From assembly GCF_010384365.1 (NCBI RefSeq), contig NZ_CP048397.1, forward strand, positions 868,001 to 932,000: a stretch of 64,000 bases of DNA, in the 5' to 3' direction. The notes beneath the pieces were generated by a model, which saw only the letters and a list, made by a program, of their open reading frames with translations, was not told the DNA's origin and did not search any database. This DNA is from Streptomyces sp. S4.7 (lineage in GTDB: Bacteria; Actinomycetota; Actinomycetes; Streptomycetales; Streptomycetaceae). Below are positions 28,662-39,353 of this stretch, piece by piece (within the stretch, counting starts at the first letter, position 1; every line of letters begins with the position of its first letter). A program made the position numbers and the translations under genes.

Positions 28662-29665
28662 GGATACTCCATCCTCGTGTCCGGGAGACCGGAGCCCGTC
28701 CACGCGGCGGGCGGCCGTGCCTCCACCTCCCGGGCAAGCTGCTCCAGGTCTGCGCGGATCCTCGCGTCGAGTTCCCGGAACGGATCGCCCAGCCGGTCGG
28801 TCAGCTCCCGGTGCCAGTCGGCAGCCCATAGGCGGTCCACCTCCTCCTGCGGGCGGGTGTCGTCGCCCTTGCTGTGCGGACCCAGCCGGCGGGTGGTGAA
28901 CTGCACGACCGCCGGGCGGTGTTCCTCGCGGACCCGGCGGACCACGGGGGCCAGCCGTTCGCGGATCTCCGGCACGTGATGGCCGGTTATCTCCAGGAAG
29001 TCGATACCGAAGGCTGCGGCCCGGTCCGCGATCGAACCGGCCATCTGCAGGTGCGTCGGGGTGGACTGGGCGACGGCGTTGTGTTCGACGACCACCAGGA
29101 CCGGCACCCGCCACAGCGCGGCCATGTTGAGTGCCTCGTACACCGCTCCCTCGCCCCAGGTGCCGTCTCCGACGAAAGCGGCGGCGATCCGGCCGGACCG
29201 GACGCGCTTGCAGCGCATCCCGATGCCCACGGCCAGCGGCAGGCTCTGTCCCTGCACCCCGGTGGAGAGATAGTTCCGGCGGCGGATGTGCTGGCTGCCG
29301 CCGACGCCCGAACACACGGCGCCGGCCCGGCCCATGATCTCCGCGAGCAGTCCGGCGGGATCACGGAACAGGGCGAGGTAGTGGCCGTGGCCGCGGTGGT
29401 TGCTGAGTACGTGGTCGTCCGACAGCAGCGGGGCCAGTGAGACCGGCACGTACTCCTGTCCCAGACAGGTGTGCGTGGTGCCGTTGAGCCTGCCCTCGGC
29501 GAACATCCGCAGCAGCAGGTTCTCGAAGTGGCGGATGGTCAGCAGGGATTGAAGGTCCTCGGGCTCCGGGCCGGCCGGTGGCCCCACGGCAGCCGGTGGC
29601 CTCGCGGCGGCCGGTGGTTCCGGGGCGGCCGGTGCGCGAAGTGGTTCCGGCGGATGCGCGGTCAT
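28649..29665 (-). CDS. E1-alpha subunit, ThDP-dependent (C2-unit transfer)
   Basis: 338-aa thiamine-diphosphate enzyme subunit with HRGHGHYLA, GGSQHI and the ThDP/Mg motif GDGTWGEG...EHN. The first ~30 residues are an Ala/Pro-rich tail. It pairs with the E1-beta half of the fusion two genes downstream to form the decarboxylase/transketolase active site. As part of the TKase-ACP type platform it would take a hydroxyethyl/glycolaldehyde unit from a ketose phosphate; pyruvate or a branched oxoacid are alternatives. ATG 29665 is the first gene of the leftward operon, behind the repeat-rich promoter at 29.7-29.8 kb. Confidence 0.92.
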   Translation of the reverse strand: MTAHPPEPLRAPAAPEPPAAARPPAAVGPPAGPEPEDLQSLLTIRHFENLLLRMFAEGRLNGTTHTCLGQEYVPVSLAPLLSDDHVLSNHRGHGHYLALFRDPAGLLAEIMGRAGAVCSGVGGSQHIRRRNYLSTGVQGQSLPLAVGIGMRCKRVRSGRIAAAFVGDGTWGEGAVYEALNMAALWRVPVLVVVEHNAVAQSTPTHLQMAGSIADRAAAFGIDFLEITGHHVPEIRERLAPVVRRVREEHRPAVVQFTTRRLGPHSKGDDTRPQEEVDRLWAADWHRELTDRLGDPFRELDARIRADLEQLAREVEARPPAAWTGSGLPDTRMEYPWPN

Positions 29666-29734
29666 GGCGGGACGCCCCCCTGCGGGCTGGACTGCATGGA
29701 CACCACCTGATCGGCCGCCACGCTAAGGCCCCCT

Positions 29735-29807
29735 GTTCTCAACCTGGTTCTCGAACCGCTCTCACCGGCGGACCGCCGCTCTCCGGCGCCTCTCACCTCG
29801 TTCTCAG
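29735..29807. promoter_or_regulatory. SARP-type direct-repeat array in divergent promoter
   Basis: Six hexamers of the form (C/T)TCTC(A/G/C) start at 29736, 29748, 29759, 29779, 29790 and 29801, mostly 11 bp apart (12, 11, 20, 11, 11). They lie in the 299-bp gap between the E1-alpha and monooxygenase genes. On the minus strand a TANNNT element (TAGCGT) lies about 9 nt beyond the outer repeat. The same hexamer recurs at 7.1 kb, so both divergent regions are probably bound by the same activator. Confidence 0.6.
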
Positions 29808-29964
29808 CGTGGTTGCGCCCGCCGCGGACCGCCCTTTAACTGGCTGGCGTCCGGCGGGGAGCGGCTCCGCGCCGGACATCCGGCCGCCCTTGCCCCTGCC
29901 GTGGCCCTGCGCGCCCCGCACCCTCCCCGTGCGGCGGGACCAGCCGATCCGAAGGAGTCTGCAG

Positions 29965-31443
29965 ATGCCGCCGTCCCCTCAGGTGCTCATCGTCGGCGGC
30001 GGGCCCGCCGGGCTCGCGCTCGCGGCTGAACTGGCCGGGTTCGGCATCTCCTGCCAGGTGGTGGACAAGCGCACCCGGCGCGCCCGGCTGTCCCGGGCCT
30101 GCACGGTCGAACCCCGCACGATGGAACTCCTCGACATGCGGGGCCGGGTCGGCGATGTGCTGGCCTGGGGCCTGGAGTGCCCGCACCCCCCGCTCGGCAA
30201 CGAAGACGGTTATCTGGACTACGGACTGCTCGACACCAGCTTCCCGTTCAGCCTCTCCATCCCGCAGTCGAAGACCGAGGACGCGCTGCAGATAGCCGCC
30301 GAGAAGGCGGGCGCGGTGCTGCTGCCCGGCACCGAGATGACCGGACTGTCGCAGGACGACGACGGGGTCGTGGTCGAGCTGACCGGCCCGGAGGGTCCGA
30401 CGACCGTCCGGGCCCGGTACGTCGTCGGCTGCGACGGGGTCAACAGCACCGTCCGCGAGGTCCTGGGAGTGAAGTTCGACGGCTGGAACTACGACCAGTC
30501 GCTGATGATGGCCGACGCCCGGCTGAGCAGTCCGCCGGGACCCGCCGAGTACGCCAGGATCAACCGGCGCGGCATGGCGGCCCTGTTCCCGTTCCGCGAC
30601 GGCACCTACCGGGTCATCGTCCTGGACCGGGAGAAGTTCACCGTCCCCGCCGACGAGCCGCTGACCCTGGAGGATCTCAGCGAGAGCTGCGCCGCCATCC
30701 TGGGCCTGGACATCGGCATCACCGACCCGCTGTGGCTGTCGCGGTTCCGCAGCTCGCAGCGGCACGCCAAGCGGTACCGGGTCGGCCGGGTCCTGCTCGC
30801 CGGCGACGCCGCGCACACCCACATCCCGTCGGGCGGACAGGGGCTCCAGACCGGTATCCAGGACGCGTTCAACCTGGGGTGGAAACTGCGGGCGGTGCTC
30901 GACGGCTGGGCGCCGGAGAGCCTGCTCGACACCTACGAGGCGGAGCGCTACCCGATCGCGGCGGAGACGCTGCGCAAGACCGACCTGTCGTTCCGTTTCG
31001 AGACCTCGGACACCCTCCCCGCCCGGCTGCTGCGGAAGGCCGCGATGTGGTCGATGCGGATCAAGCCGGTCCACCGGCTGAACGTGCTGCACCTGTCGGG
31101 TCTGACCCTGCGTTACCCGGCGGCGGGGCGTGACCGGTGGACAGGCCTGCGGGTGCCCGACCGGCCGCTCGTGGCGGCTCCCGGCGGTCCGGAGAGGCTG
31201 TACGAGTTGTTCAGGGGCGGCGGTTTCGTGCTGACGGGTACGGACGGCTGCCCGCCCGCCGCCGCCGGCTGGGAGGCCCGGCTGCGTACGGGTGTGCTCG
31301 CCGAACCCCTCGGCGCCAGGTGGCCCGAGCATGTACTGATCCGGCCCGACGGTTATGTCGCCTGGGCGGGAGCCGAACCCGGCCGGGGGCTGACCAGGGC
31401 GCTGCGGCACTGGTGCGGTGAACCGCACCCGATCGACCGCTGA
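29965..31443 (+). CDS. FAD-dependent aromatic monooxygenase (PheA/TfdB type)
   Basis: 492-aa group A flavoprotein hydroxylase. It shows the N-terminal GGGPAGL dinucleotide fold, the DG motif near GCDGVNSTVRE, and the GD motif GDAAHTHIPSGGQGLQTGIQDA that binds the FAD ribityl chain. Members hydroxylate phenolic or quinone rings using NAD(P)H and oxygen. In this cluster it may oxidise the tyrosine-derived ring. ATG 29965 has AAGGAG 8 nt upstream; the frame upstream to 29578 is not needed. It diverges from the E1-alpha operon across the repeat array and is followed 12 nt later by the phosphoesterase gene. Confidence 0.9.
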   Translation: MPPSPQVLIVGGGPAGLALAAELAGFGISCQVVDKRTRRARLSRACTVEPRTMELLDMRGRVGDVLAWGLECPHPPLGNEDGYLDYGLLDTSFPFSLSIPQSKTEDALQIAAEKAGAVLLPGTEMTGLSQDDDGVVVELTGPEGPTTVRARYVVGCDGVNSTVREVLGVKFDGWNYDQSLMMADARLSSPPGPAEYARINRRGMAALFPFRDGTYRVIVLDREKFTVPADEPLTLEDLSESCAAILGLDIGITDPLWLSRFRSSQRHAKRYRVGRVLLAGDAAHTHIPSGGQGLQTGIQDAFNLGWKLRAVLDGWAPESLLDTYEAERYPIAAETLRKTDLSFRFETSDTLPARLLRKAAMWSMRIKPVHRLNVLHLSGLTLRYPAAGRDRWTGLRVPDRPLVAAPGGPERLYELFRGGGFVLTGTDGCPPAAAGWEARLRTGVLAEPLGARWPEHVLIRPDGYVAWAGAEPGRGLTRALRHWCGEPHPIDR

Positions 31444-31455
31444 TCGGGGGCCCGA

Positions 31456-32784
<1,329 letters not shown>

Positions 32785-32855
32785 CCGCGTGCGATCGCGG
32801 CCGGACGCGGGGCTTCAACGGTCGGCGCGGGGCGTCAACCGCCCACCGTCGACGG

Positions 32856-35357
32856 TCAGTTACCCGATCGGTCGCCGGACTCCCCCAGCAGCGGCAGGCC
32901 CGCCGCGTACCGGCGGAAGAAACCCGCGGTCGGCGTGTCGGCGGCGGCGACCTGCTCCGGGGTGCCCGCGGCGACCACCGCCCCGCCGTCCGGGCCGGCG
33001 CCCGGCCCCAGGTCGATCACCCAGTCCGCGGAGGCGGCGACGGGGATGTCGTGCTCGGCGACGACCACGGTGTTGCCCGAGTCCAGCAGCAGGTCGAAGG
33101 CGTCCACCATGCGCTGGATGTCGGAGGGGTGCAGCCCGGAGACGGGTTCGTCCAGAACGACCAGTCCGGCCTTGCGGCCTGCCGCGCCACGCTGGATCGC
33201 CGAGGCCAGCTTCAGCCGCTGCGCCTCGCCGCCGGAGAGTTCCGTGGCGTTCTGGCCGAGTTGCAGATAGCCGAGACCGACCCGGTCCAGGGCCTCCAGC
33301 GTCTCCGCCAACTGCTTCTGTTCCGTGAGACGTTCCACGGCCTCGGCGACGGTCAGGTCGAGCACCCCGTCGATGGTCAGCCCCTCGTAGGTGATCTCCA
33401 GTGCCTCCTGCGTGTAGCGGCGGCCCTCGCAGGCGTCGCAGACCACCCACACGTCCGGCAGGAAGTGCATGTTGACCAGCTTGCGGCCGTACCCGGTGCA
33501 CGTCTCGCAGCGTCCGCCGTTCGCCGTGTTGAAGGAGAACCAGGAGGACTTGATGCCGCGCTTGCGCGCCTCGTCCGTCTCCGCGAACAGCTTGCGGACG
33601 ATGTCGAAGGCCTTGCTGTACGTGGCCGGGTTGGACCGGGGGGTCCGCCCGATCGGCTCCTGGTCGACCACGGCGACCCAGTTGAAGCCCTCGCCTCCGG
33701 TGACCCGGCGGACGGTGTCGGCCGCCGTTCCGTTCAGGGCCGCCTCCATCCCGGCTCCGAGCGCCCCGAGCAGACTGCTCTTGCCGCTGCCGCTGACCCC
33801 GGTCAGACAGGTCAGCCGGCCCACGGGGAAGCGGACCAGGTCGGCCGTCACGTTGTGCGCGGACAGCCCGTGCAGCTCGACCCACTTCGTGCGGTCCCCG
33901 ACCGGCCGGGGGGCACGGCGCAGCCGCGGCCCCTTCCCCGCGAGGTAGTGGCCGGTCAGCGAGCGCGGGTGCGCGGCGACCTCCGAGGGTGTCCCGGAGA
34001 CGAGCACCTCGCCGCCGAGCCGCCCGGCGCCCGGTCCCATGTCGATCACCCAGTCGGCCCGCGCGATCAGTTCGGGGTCGTGCTCGACCAGCAGCACGGT
34101 GTTCCCGGCGGCCCGCAGTTCCAGCGCGATGTCGAGCAGATGAGCCTTGTCCGCCGGGTGGAGGCCGGTGCCCGGCTCGTCCAGGACGAAGATGATGTCG
34201 CTGAGTTCGGTGCTGAGCTGCGCCGCGAGCCGGGTGCGCTGGAGTTCGCCGCCGGACAGGGTGGCCGCGCCGCGGGACAGCTGGAGATGGGCCAGGCCCA
34301 GCCGGTCCAGCACCCGGAGCCGGCGGGCCAGGTCCTGGAGCAGCGGCTCGCCCACCACGCGCTGTCCGGTGCCGAGTCCGTCGGTGACCCGGTCCCCCCA
34401 GGCGCGCACCTCGCGTACGTCGACCTCCAGCAGTTCGGGGTAGGCGAGCCCGCCGAGCCGTACCGACCGGGCGATGTCGTCGTATCCGGTGCCGCCGCAG
34501 GTGGCGCAGGGCATCTTGCGCATGTACGGCAGGTAGCGCTCCTTGGCGGTGGGCGTCGCGGCGTTCGCGAAGACCCTCTCCACCTCGGCGAGCGCTCCGC
34601 GCAGCGGCTCGCTGGAGGTGTACGTCCAGGAGGACGTCTCGTTCTTGTTCGGCATGTCGACGGTGGCCTCGATCCTCTCGTCACCCGTGCCGTACAGCAC
34701 GTTGTGACGGAAGGCCTCGGGCAGCGACTGCCAGGGGCGGGCGAGGTCCACGCCGCGCTTCTCCGCCAGGGCGGGAATGAAGGCGTGTTCGCCGGACCGC
34801 CACTTCGCGTACCAGGGCGAGGCCCCTTCGAAGAGGGGCAACTCCGGGTGGGTGATGATCAGTTCTTCCCGTGCCTGCCAGCGCCCGCCGACGCCGTGGC
34901 AGTCGGAGCAGCTTCCCTCGGGAGTGTGCCGGTCGAAGTGGGCCGTGGTGAGGTGGCCGTCGCCGGGGACCGCGTCGGGGCCGACGCCGGGCAGCCGGGA
35001 GTACAGCAGTCCGAGGTGGCCGTCGATGCCGGTGATGGTGGCGACGGTGGACCGGGGGTTGCGGTTGAGCCGGCGCTGATCGACGGCGAGGGTCGCGCCG
35101 AGGCCGAGGACCCGGTCCACCTTGGGGCGGTTGCGCTGGGTGATGTACTGCCGGATGAACGGCGACAGCCCCTCCAGATAACGGAGTTGTGCCTCGCTGT
35201 GAATGGTGTCGATCGCTAACGAGGTCTTGCCGCTGCCGCTGACCCCGGTGAAGGCGACCACCCGTCCCTTCGGAATGCTCACGGTGACATCGCGGAGGTT
35301 GTTGGTGCGCGCCCCCACCACCCCGATGGTTTCGGCGTTGTGCGCAGAAGTTGTCAT
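32856..35357 (-). CDS. UvrA-like ABC ATPase (probable self-resistance)
   Basis: 833-aa tandem ABC ATPase of the UvrA family, shorter than housekeeping UvrA (about 950). It has two Walker A motifs ([11 protein letters not shown] and [12 protein letters not shown]), two signature regions (LSGGE...R), and zinc-finger cysteines ([20 protein letters not shown]...CDACEG). UvrA-like proteins in clusters for DNA-binding or alkylating products (DrrC type) are thought to free DNA from the drug. That fits a DNA-alkylating tetrahydroisoquinoline product. I chose ATG 35357 because homology begins there and AGGA lies 8 nt upstream. It appears to be the right-hand end of the cluster. Confidence 0.9.
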   Translation of the reverse strand: MTTSAHNAETIGVVGARTNNLRDVTVSIPKGRVVAFTGVSGSGKTSLAIDTIHSEAQLRYLEGLSPFIRQYITQRNRPKVDRVLGLGATLAVDQRRLNRNPRSTVATITGIDGHLGLLYSRLPGVGPDAVPGDGHLTTAHFDRHTPEGSCSDCHGVGGRWQAREELIITHPELPLFEGASPWYAKWRSGEHAFIPALAEKRGVDLARPWQSLPEAFRHNVLYGTGDERIEATVDMPNKNETSSWTYTSSEPLRGALAEVERVFANAATPTAKERYLPYMRKMPCATCGGTGYDDIARSVRLGGLAYPELLEVDVREVRAWGDRVTDGLGTGQRVVGEPLLQDLARRLRVLDRLGLAHLQLSRGAATLSGGELQRTRLAAQLSTELSDIIFVLDEPGTGLHPADKAHLLDIALELRAAGNTVLLVEHDPELIARADWVIDMGPGAGRLGGEVLVSGTPSEVAAHPRSLTGHYLAGKGPRLRRAPRPVGDRTKWVELHGLSAHNVTADLVRFPVGRLTCLTGVSGSGKSSLLGALGAGMEAALNGTAADTVRRVTGGEGFNWVAVVDQEPIGRTPRSNPATYSKAFDIVRKLFAETDEARKRGIKSSWFSFNTANGGRCETCTGYGRKLVNMHFLPDVWVVCDACEGRRYTQEALEITYEGLTIDGVLDLTVAEAVERLTEQKQLAETLEALDRVGLGYLQLGQNATELSGGEAQRLKLASAIQRGAAGRKAGLVVLDEPVSGLHPSDIQRMVDAFDLLLDSGNTVVVAEHDIPVAASADWVIDLGPGAGPDGGAVVAAGTPEQVAAADTPTAGFFRRYAAGLPLLGESGDRSGN

Positions 35358-35369
35358 TCGTTGTGTCCT

Positions 35370-35402
35370 CTCCCGTCGGCGGGAGGGGAACGTACGCGTA
35401 CG
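35370..35402 (-). promoter_or_regulatory. hairpin and palindrome upstream of UvrA-like gene
   Basis: CTCCCG/CGGGAG stem with a 4-nt loop (35370-35385) sits just before the ribosome site, and CGTACGCGTACG, a perfect 12-bp palindrome, lies at 35391-35402. They could be an operator and a leader structure controlling a resistance gene. No factor is identified. Confidence 0.35.
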
Positions 35403-35475
35403 GAACACCCGGAAACGGCCCGGCTTCTCGTCCCGAGCGCCCCGAAATCCCCTCCCGGAAAAAGCACTTATGTTA

Positions 35476-35895
35476 CTACGAGCGGCCGGCCGCTGATCTA
35501 CGGGAGAGCCCTTCGAGCAGGGCCATCGCACGGTCGGCCACCTCGTACGGCACGAAGAGGTGGTCGTGGTGGAACCCGGCCACCACGTTGCAGCTGACTC
35601 CGGCCCCGGCGAGTTCGCGGGACACGGCGGCGGTCAGCCCGACCGCGTCCAGAGCGGAGTTCACCCGGAGCACCAGCCAGCCGGCCACGTAGTCGTACCC
35701 CAGCCCGGCGGCCTCGGCGTCCTCCTGGCTCAGCACCATGGTCAGGCCCTCGCGCTCGGCCACCGTGACGATCGGCGAGACCCCGGGGGGAACGCCGTCG
35801 GCCACCGTGGTGAACACGAAGCGCCCCGGATTCAGCTCCGGCCGCATGTCGATCAGAAGTCGTCGCAGGTCAGTCTCGCCAGGCACGGGAGACAC
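35476..35895 (-). CDS. ACT domain-containing protein
   Basis: 139-aa protein of the actinobacterial ACT-domain group (COG3602-like). The first half has FVFTTVADGVPPG and the second half is an ACT fold (NSALDAVGLTAAVSRELAGAGVSCNVVAGFHHDHLF written here as two parts: NSALDAVGL and GFHHDHLFV). Likely an amino-acid-binding regulatory protein. Start is uncertain: GTG 35895 has no clear site, whereas GTG 35886 has AAGGTG 6 nt upstream. It stands apart from the cluster operons and probably marks its flank. Confidence 0.8.
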   Translation of the reverse strand: MSPVPGETDLRRLLIDMRPELNPGRFVFTTVADGVPPGVSPIVTVAEREGLTMVLSQEDAEAAGLGYDYVAGWLVLRVNSALDAVGLTAAVSRELAGAGVSCNVVAGFHHDHLFVPYEVADRAMALLEGLSRRSAAGRS

Positions 35896-36077
35896 CTTAT
35901 GCAGCCGCCGGGCCCGAACGTGTATCGGACCGCCGGGCGAGGCGGCCCGTGGTACCGGTCTCCGATCGCGCCCGCTTGACCTCAACCACGGTTCATGTCC
36001 GAGCCTGTGTGTGTGCGGCACCGGCCGCGAGGAACGCGCGTCCCTGAACCGATCGGGCCGATCAAGGAGTTCCGGCG

Positions 36078-36599
36078 ATGACCGAGACGATGCCCCAGTG
36101 GATCGGGCGTCACACCCACCGCCTCACCACGCTCGATCCCGGGGCTCCGTTGACCGATCTCCTGCCGCTGGTCGACATCGTGCGCGATGCCCGGGTGGTG
36201 GCCGTGGGCGCCTCGACCCGTCAGGCCCACGAGTTGTCCACGCTCTCGCACAGGGTTGTCCGGCTGCTGGTGGAGGATCTGGGATTCCGCTCACTCGCGC
36301 TGGAGGGGGACGACGCGTCCCGGGTCGGGCTCGACGAGTACATCGGAGGCGGTACAGGGGATCCACGGGCGCTGTTGGCCGAGGCCCGGTCCTTGATGCT
36401 CGACGAGGTACGCGACCAGGCCGCTCTCGTCTCCACCGTCGCCTGGGCCGCCGATCCGTCCTGGGACCGGGAGGCCGGCGAGCACCGGGAGATCCTGCGC
36501 CTCGCCCTGGCCGGAGACTCCGCCGGCGCCGCACTCGCCCTGCACGACCACATCGCCTCCTTCGTACGGCGGGCGTTCCCCGAAGGAGACCAGATATGA
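36078..36599 (+). pseudogene. chimera: erythromycin-esterase-like N-terminus fused to FCD regulator C-terminus
   Basis: An open frame of 173 codons with a good AAGGAG site, but made of two unrelated parts. Residues 1 to about 108 match the start of Ere-family proteins (HRVVRLLVEDLGFRSLALEGD). From about 125 (REAGEHREILRLALAGDSA) it looks like the last helices of a GntR-type FCD ligand domain. Neither part is complete, so it is best seen as a deletion fusion. Its stop overlaps the start of the DapA-family gene (ATGA), as the original regulator gene probably did. Confidence 0.65.
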
Positions 36600-37508
36600 C
36601 GGACCACGGTCTTCTCTCGTCGCGGGACGCGCTCGCCGATGTCGTGGCGATCCCCGTCACGCCGTTCACCGACGACGACACCATCGACACCAAGGCGCAC
36701 CGGGCGCTGCTGCGCCGGCTGATCGACGGCGGTGTGCGCACGCTCACGCCGAACGGCAACACCGGTGAGTACTACGCCCTCAGCCCCGACGAGCGCCGTA
36801 CGGTCACCGAGCTGACCATCGAGGAGGCGGCCGGCCAGGCCGTGATCCTGGTGGGCATCGGCCTTGAGGTGCCGACCGCCCTGGCCGCCGCGGCGCACGC
36901 CCCGGGATTGCGGGGCCACGATGGTGATGGTCCATCAGCCGGTGCACCCCTATGTGTCGCAGGACGGCTGGATCGACTACCACCGGTCCATCGCCGAGGC
37001 GGTGCCGGAGCTGGGGGTCGTCCCGTACATACGTGATCCGCGACTGCCGGGAGAGAGCCTCGCGGCGCTCGGCGAGCTGTGCCCCAACGTCGTCGGCGCC
37101 AAGTACGCCGTGCCGGACGCCGCGCGCTTCGCCGCCTTCGCGCGGGACGCGGGGCTGGAGCGCTTCGTCTGGGTGGCGGGGCTCGCGGAGGTGTACGCAC
37201 CCTCGTACTTCGCGGGCGGCGCCACCGGCTTCACATCGGGTCTCGTCAATGTCGCCCCGGCCGTCTCGCTGGGGATGCTGGAGGCGCTGCGCGCCGGGGA
37301 CTACGGCACGGCCATGAAGGTCTTCGAGCGCATCCGGCCCTTCGAGGAGCTGCGCGCGGCACGGCAGTCCGCCGACCACGTGACCGTCGTGAAGGAAGCG
37401 CTTGCCGTGCTGGGCCTGTGCCGGCGTGATGTACGGGCGCCGAGCCGCGTACTGCCCGAGCCGGTACGCGCCGAGGTCGCCGGCCTGATCGCGGGCTGGC
37501 CGACATGA
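36596..37508 (+). pseudogene. DapA-family aldolase/dehydratase, frameshifted
   Basis: Relative of dihydrodipicolinate synthase and sugar-acid aldolases. The first part (VVAIPVTPFTDDDTID, TPNGNTGEYYALS) is in the frame of ATG 36596. The second (GATMVMVHQPVHPYVS, VVGAKYAV with the Schiff-base Lys, GLVNVAP) is in the +1 frame. The shift falls at the run of four C at 36900-36903; with three C the protein reads through at full length (about 303 aa). It is either a true frameshift or a base-call error. The neighbouring IlvD/Edd dehydratase suggests sugar-acid breakdown. Confidence 0.8.
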
Positions 37509-38738
37509 GCACCCACGGCGACACGCCCTCCGTCCGACTACCCGACGGACGCCTCGCCCCCGAGGACCTGCGCAGCCACCAGTGGTACGGCAGTGACATC
37601 TCCTCGGGCCTGCGCTCCTTCAGCCACCGGGTCCGCACCCGCCAGCTCGGCTATCTCCCCGAGGAGCACCTCGGCAAGCCGGTCGTCGCGATCCTCAACA
37701 CCTGGTCCGACATCAATCCCTGCCATGTCCATCTGCGGGAACGCGCGCAGGCGGTCAAGCGGGGCGTCTGGCAGGCGGGCGGCTTCCCGCTGGAATTCCC
37801 GGTGTCCACGCTCTCCGAGACGTTCCAGAAGCCGACCCCCATGCTCTACCGCAACATGCTGGCGATGGAGACCGAGGAGCTGCTCCGCTCCTACCCGGTC
37901 GACGGCGCCGTCCTGATGGGCGGCTGCGACAAGACGACACCGGCGCTGCTGATGGGCGCCGCGTCCGTGGACCTGCCGACCGTCCTCGTACCGGCCGGGC
38001 CGATGCTTCCCGGACACCGGCGCGACGAAGTACTCGGCTCCGGCACCGACATGTGGAAGTACTGGGACGACCGGCGCGCCGGTCTGATCGGTGACTGCGA
38101 GCTGACGGAGCTGGAGAACGGCCTCGCCCGCTCCCCCGGCCACTGCATGACCATGGGCACGGCGTCGACCCTGACCGCCGCCGCCGAGGTGCTCGGTGTC
38201 ACGGTCCCGGGGGCGTCCTCGGTCCCGGCCGTCGACTCCGGGCACGAGCGGATGGCGGCCGAGTCCGGACGGCGGATCGTGGAGCTGGTGTGGCGGGACC
38301 TCACCCTGTCGAAGGTCCTCACGCCCGACGCGTACGAGGACGCCGTCGCGACCGTCCTGGCGCTCGGCGGCTCCACCAACGCCGTCATCCACCTGATCGC
38401 GATGGCCGGCCGCTCCGGGATCCCCCTCACCCTCGCCGACTTCGACCGCGTCGCCCGCACCGTGCCCGTCCTCGCCGACCTCCGCCCCGGCGGCAGGTAC
38501 CTGATGGAGGACTTCCACTTCGCCGGCGGGCTGCCCGGCTTCCTGTCCCGGCTGACCGACGTCCTGCATCTGGACCGCCCCACCGTCGCGCACGACACCC
38601 TGCGCGAACAGCTCCACGGCGTCCGGGTCCACAACTCCGACGTCATCCGCGAACGCGACAACCCCCTCGCCACCGAGGGTGGTGTCGCCGTGCTGCACGG
38701 CAACATCTGTCCCGACGGCGCCGTCATCAAGCACATCC

Positions 38739-38846
38739 TTCCAGAAGGTGCTCCTCGGCGACATGACCGCCAAGGAGTTCGCCGACAAGGTGGCCAAGGA
38801 GCTGAACGACGCCCAGGCGGAGTGGAAGGAGCAGACCGAGAAGTGA
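38739..38846 (+). pseudogene. C-terminal remnant of an ABC sugar-binding protein
   Basis: In the frame starting at 38739 the DNA encodes FQKVLLGDMTAKEFADKVAK and then a Glu/Lys-rich end, with TGA at 38844. This is typical of the last residues of family-1 extracellular solute-binding proteins. No start or upstream part exists; a deletion has joined it to the truncated dehydratase gene. Confidence 0.7.
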
Positions 38847-38849
38847 CAC

Positions 38850-38881
38850 CCGGTCCGCGGCCGTCACCGGTCGCGGACCGG
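38850..38881 (+). terminator. hairpin terminator after sugar-binding remnant
   Basis: Stem CCGGTCCGCG / CGCGGACCGG with a 12-nt loop, 3 nt after the remnant's stop codon. Probably the original terminator of the lost transporter gene. Confidence 0.55.
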
Positions 38882-39005
38882 CCGCCGTACACCTGAACGA
38901 GTGATCACTTGATGGGGTCTTCGAGGATCATCGGCGCCGGCCACCGGGCACTCTGCTGGCAGGGGCGGGCACGGACGTGCCGGCCTGGGGCGGAGGGCGG
39001 GGACG

Positions 39006-39353
39006 GTGCGCATGCCACGGGACATCCATCGCGACGGCGGGGGCGGGGGCGGTGACGGCGGGGGCGGTCCGGTGCTCCTGCTGGCCGGCCTGGCCGATCT
39101 GGCGCTGAGTACGTGCGGGTCGGCGCTCAAGGCCGCGGGCGGTCTGCTGGGGCGCTCGGACATCGGAGCCCTGGCTGCGGAGGGCCGGCAGGATCTCCAG
39201 GCACGCGGGCGACTGGCCCTCGGCCGACTGACACTCGACCACCTGGGCTCGCACGGCCCGGGCGCCGGGGGCGAGGCGCACATGGAGATCCTCGCGCGCC
39301 ACGCGCACCTCCACGCGCGACGCCGCGGCCCCGACGGCGGCGCCGGTGTCTGA
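39006..39353 (+). CDS. hypothetical Gly-rich protein before polyprenyl synthase
   Basis: 115-codon frame (GTG 39006 or ATG 39012) with a Gly/Asp-rich start, a hydrophobic stretch (PVLLLAGLADLAL) and a charged end. I recognise no family. Its TGA lies inside the first codons of the polyprenyl synthase frame (GTGTCTGA at 39346), suggesting coupling. The GC-rich, low-complexity sequence makes a spurious frame possible. Confidence 0.45.
   Translation: MRMPRDIHRDGGGGGGDGGGGPVLLLAGLADLALSTCGSALKAAGGLLGRSDIGALAAEGRQDLQARGRLALGRLTLDHLGSHGPGAGGEAHMEILARHAHLHARRRGPDGGAGV

Larger units (their letters stand above)
37505..38896 (+). pseudogene. IlvD/Edd-family dehydratase, truncated at C-terminus
   Basis: The first ~412 residues are a good dihydroxyacid/sugar-acid dehydratase: cluster cysteines in NPCHVH, MGGCDKTTPA and PGHCMTMG, then GGSTNAVIH and LHGNICPDGAVIKH. 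Family members run to about 570 residues. After VIKHI (about 38736) the frame turns into low-complexity sequence and stops at 38896, because the DNA joins the end of an unrelated gene. The start overlaps the end of the DapA-family gene, so the pair formed an operon. Activity is unlikely without the C-terminal domain. Confidence 0.85.

Noticed and set aside
26170..29665. Ordinary branched-chain 2-oxoacid or acetoin dehydrogenase operon
   Set aside because: No E3, an ACP gene inserted between E1 subunits, an E1-beta/E2 fusion and a KAS III-like partner make a housekeeping role unlikely.
35970..36000. SoxR/MerR-like box (CCTCAA...TTcatG) before the Ere/FCD chimera
   Set aside because: Only one arm fits the consensus and the downstream gene is broken.
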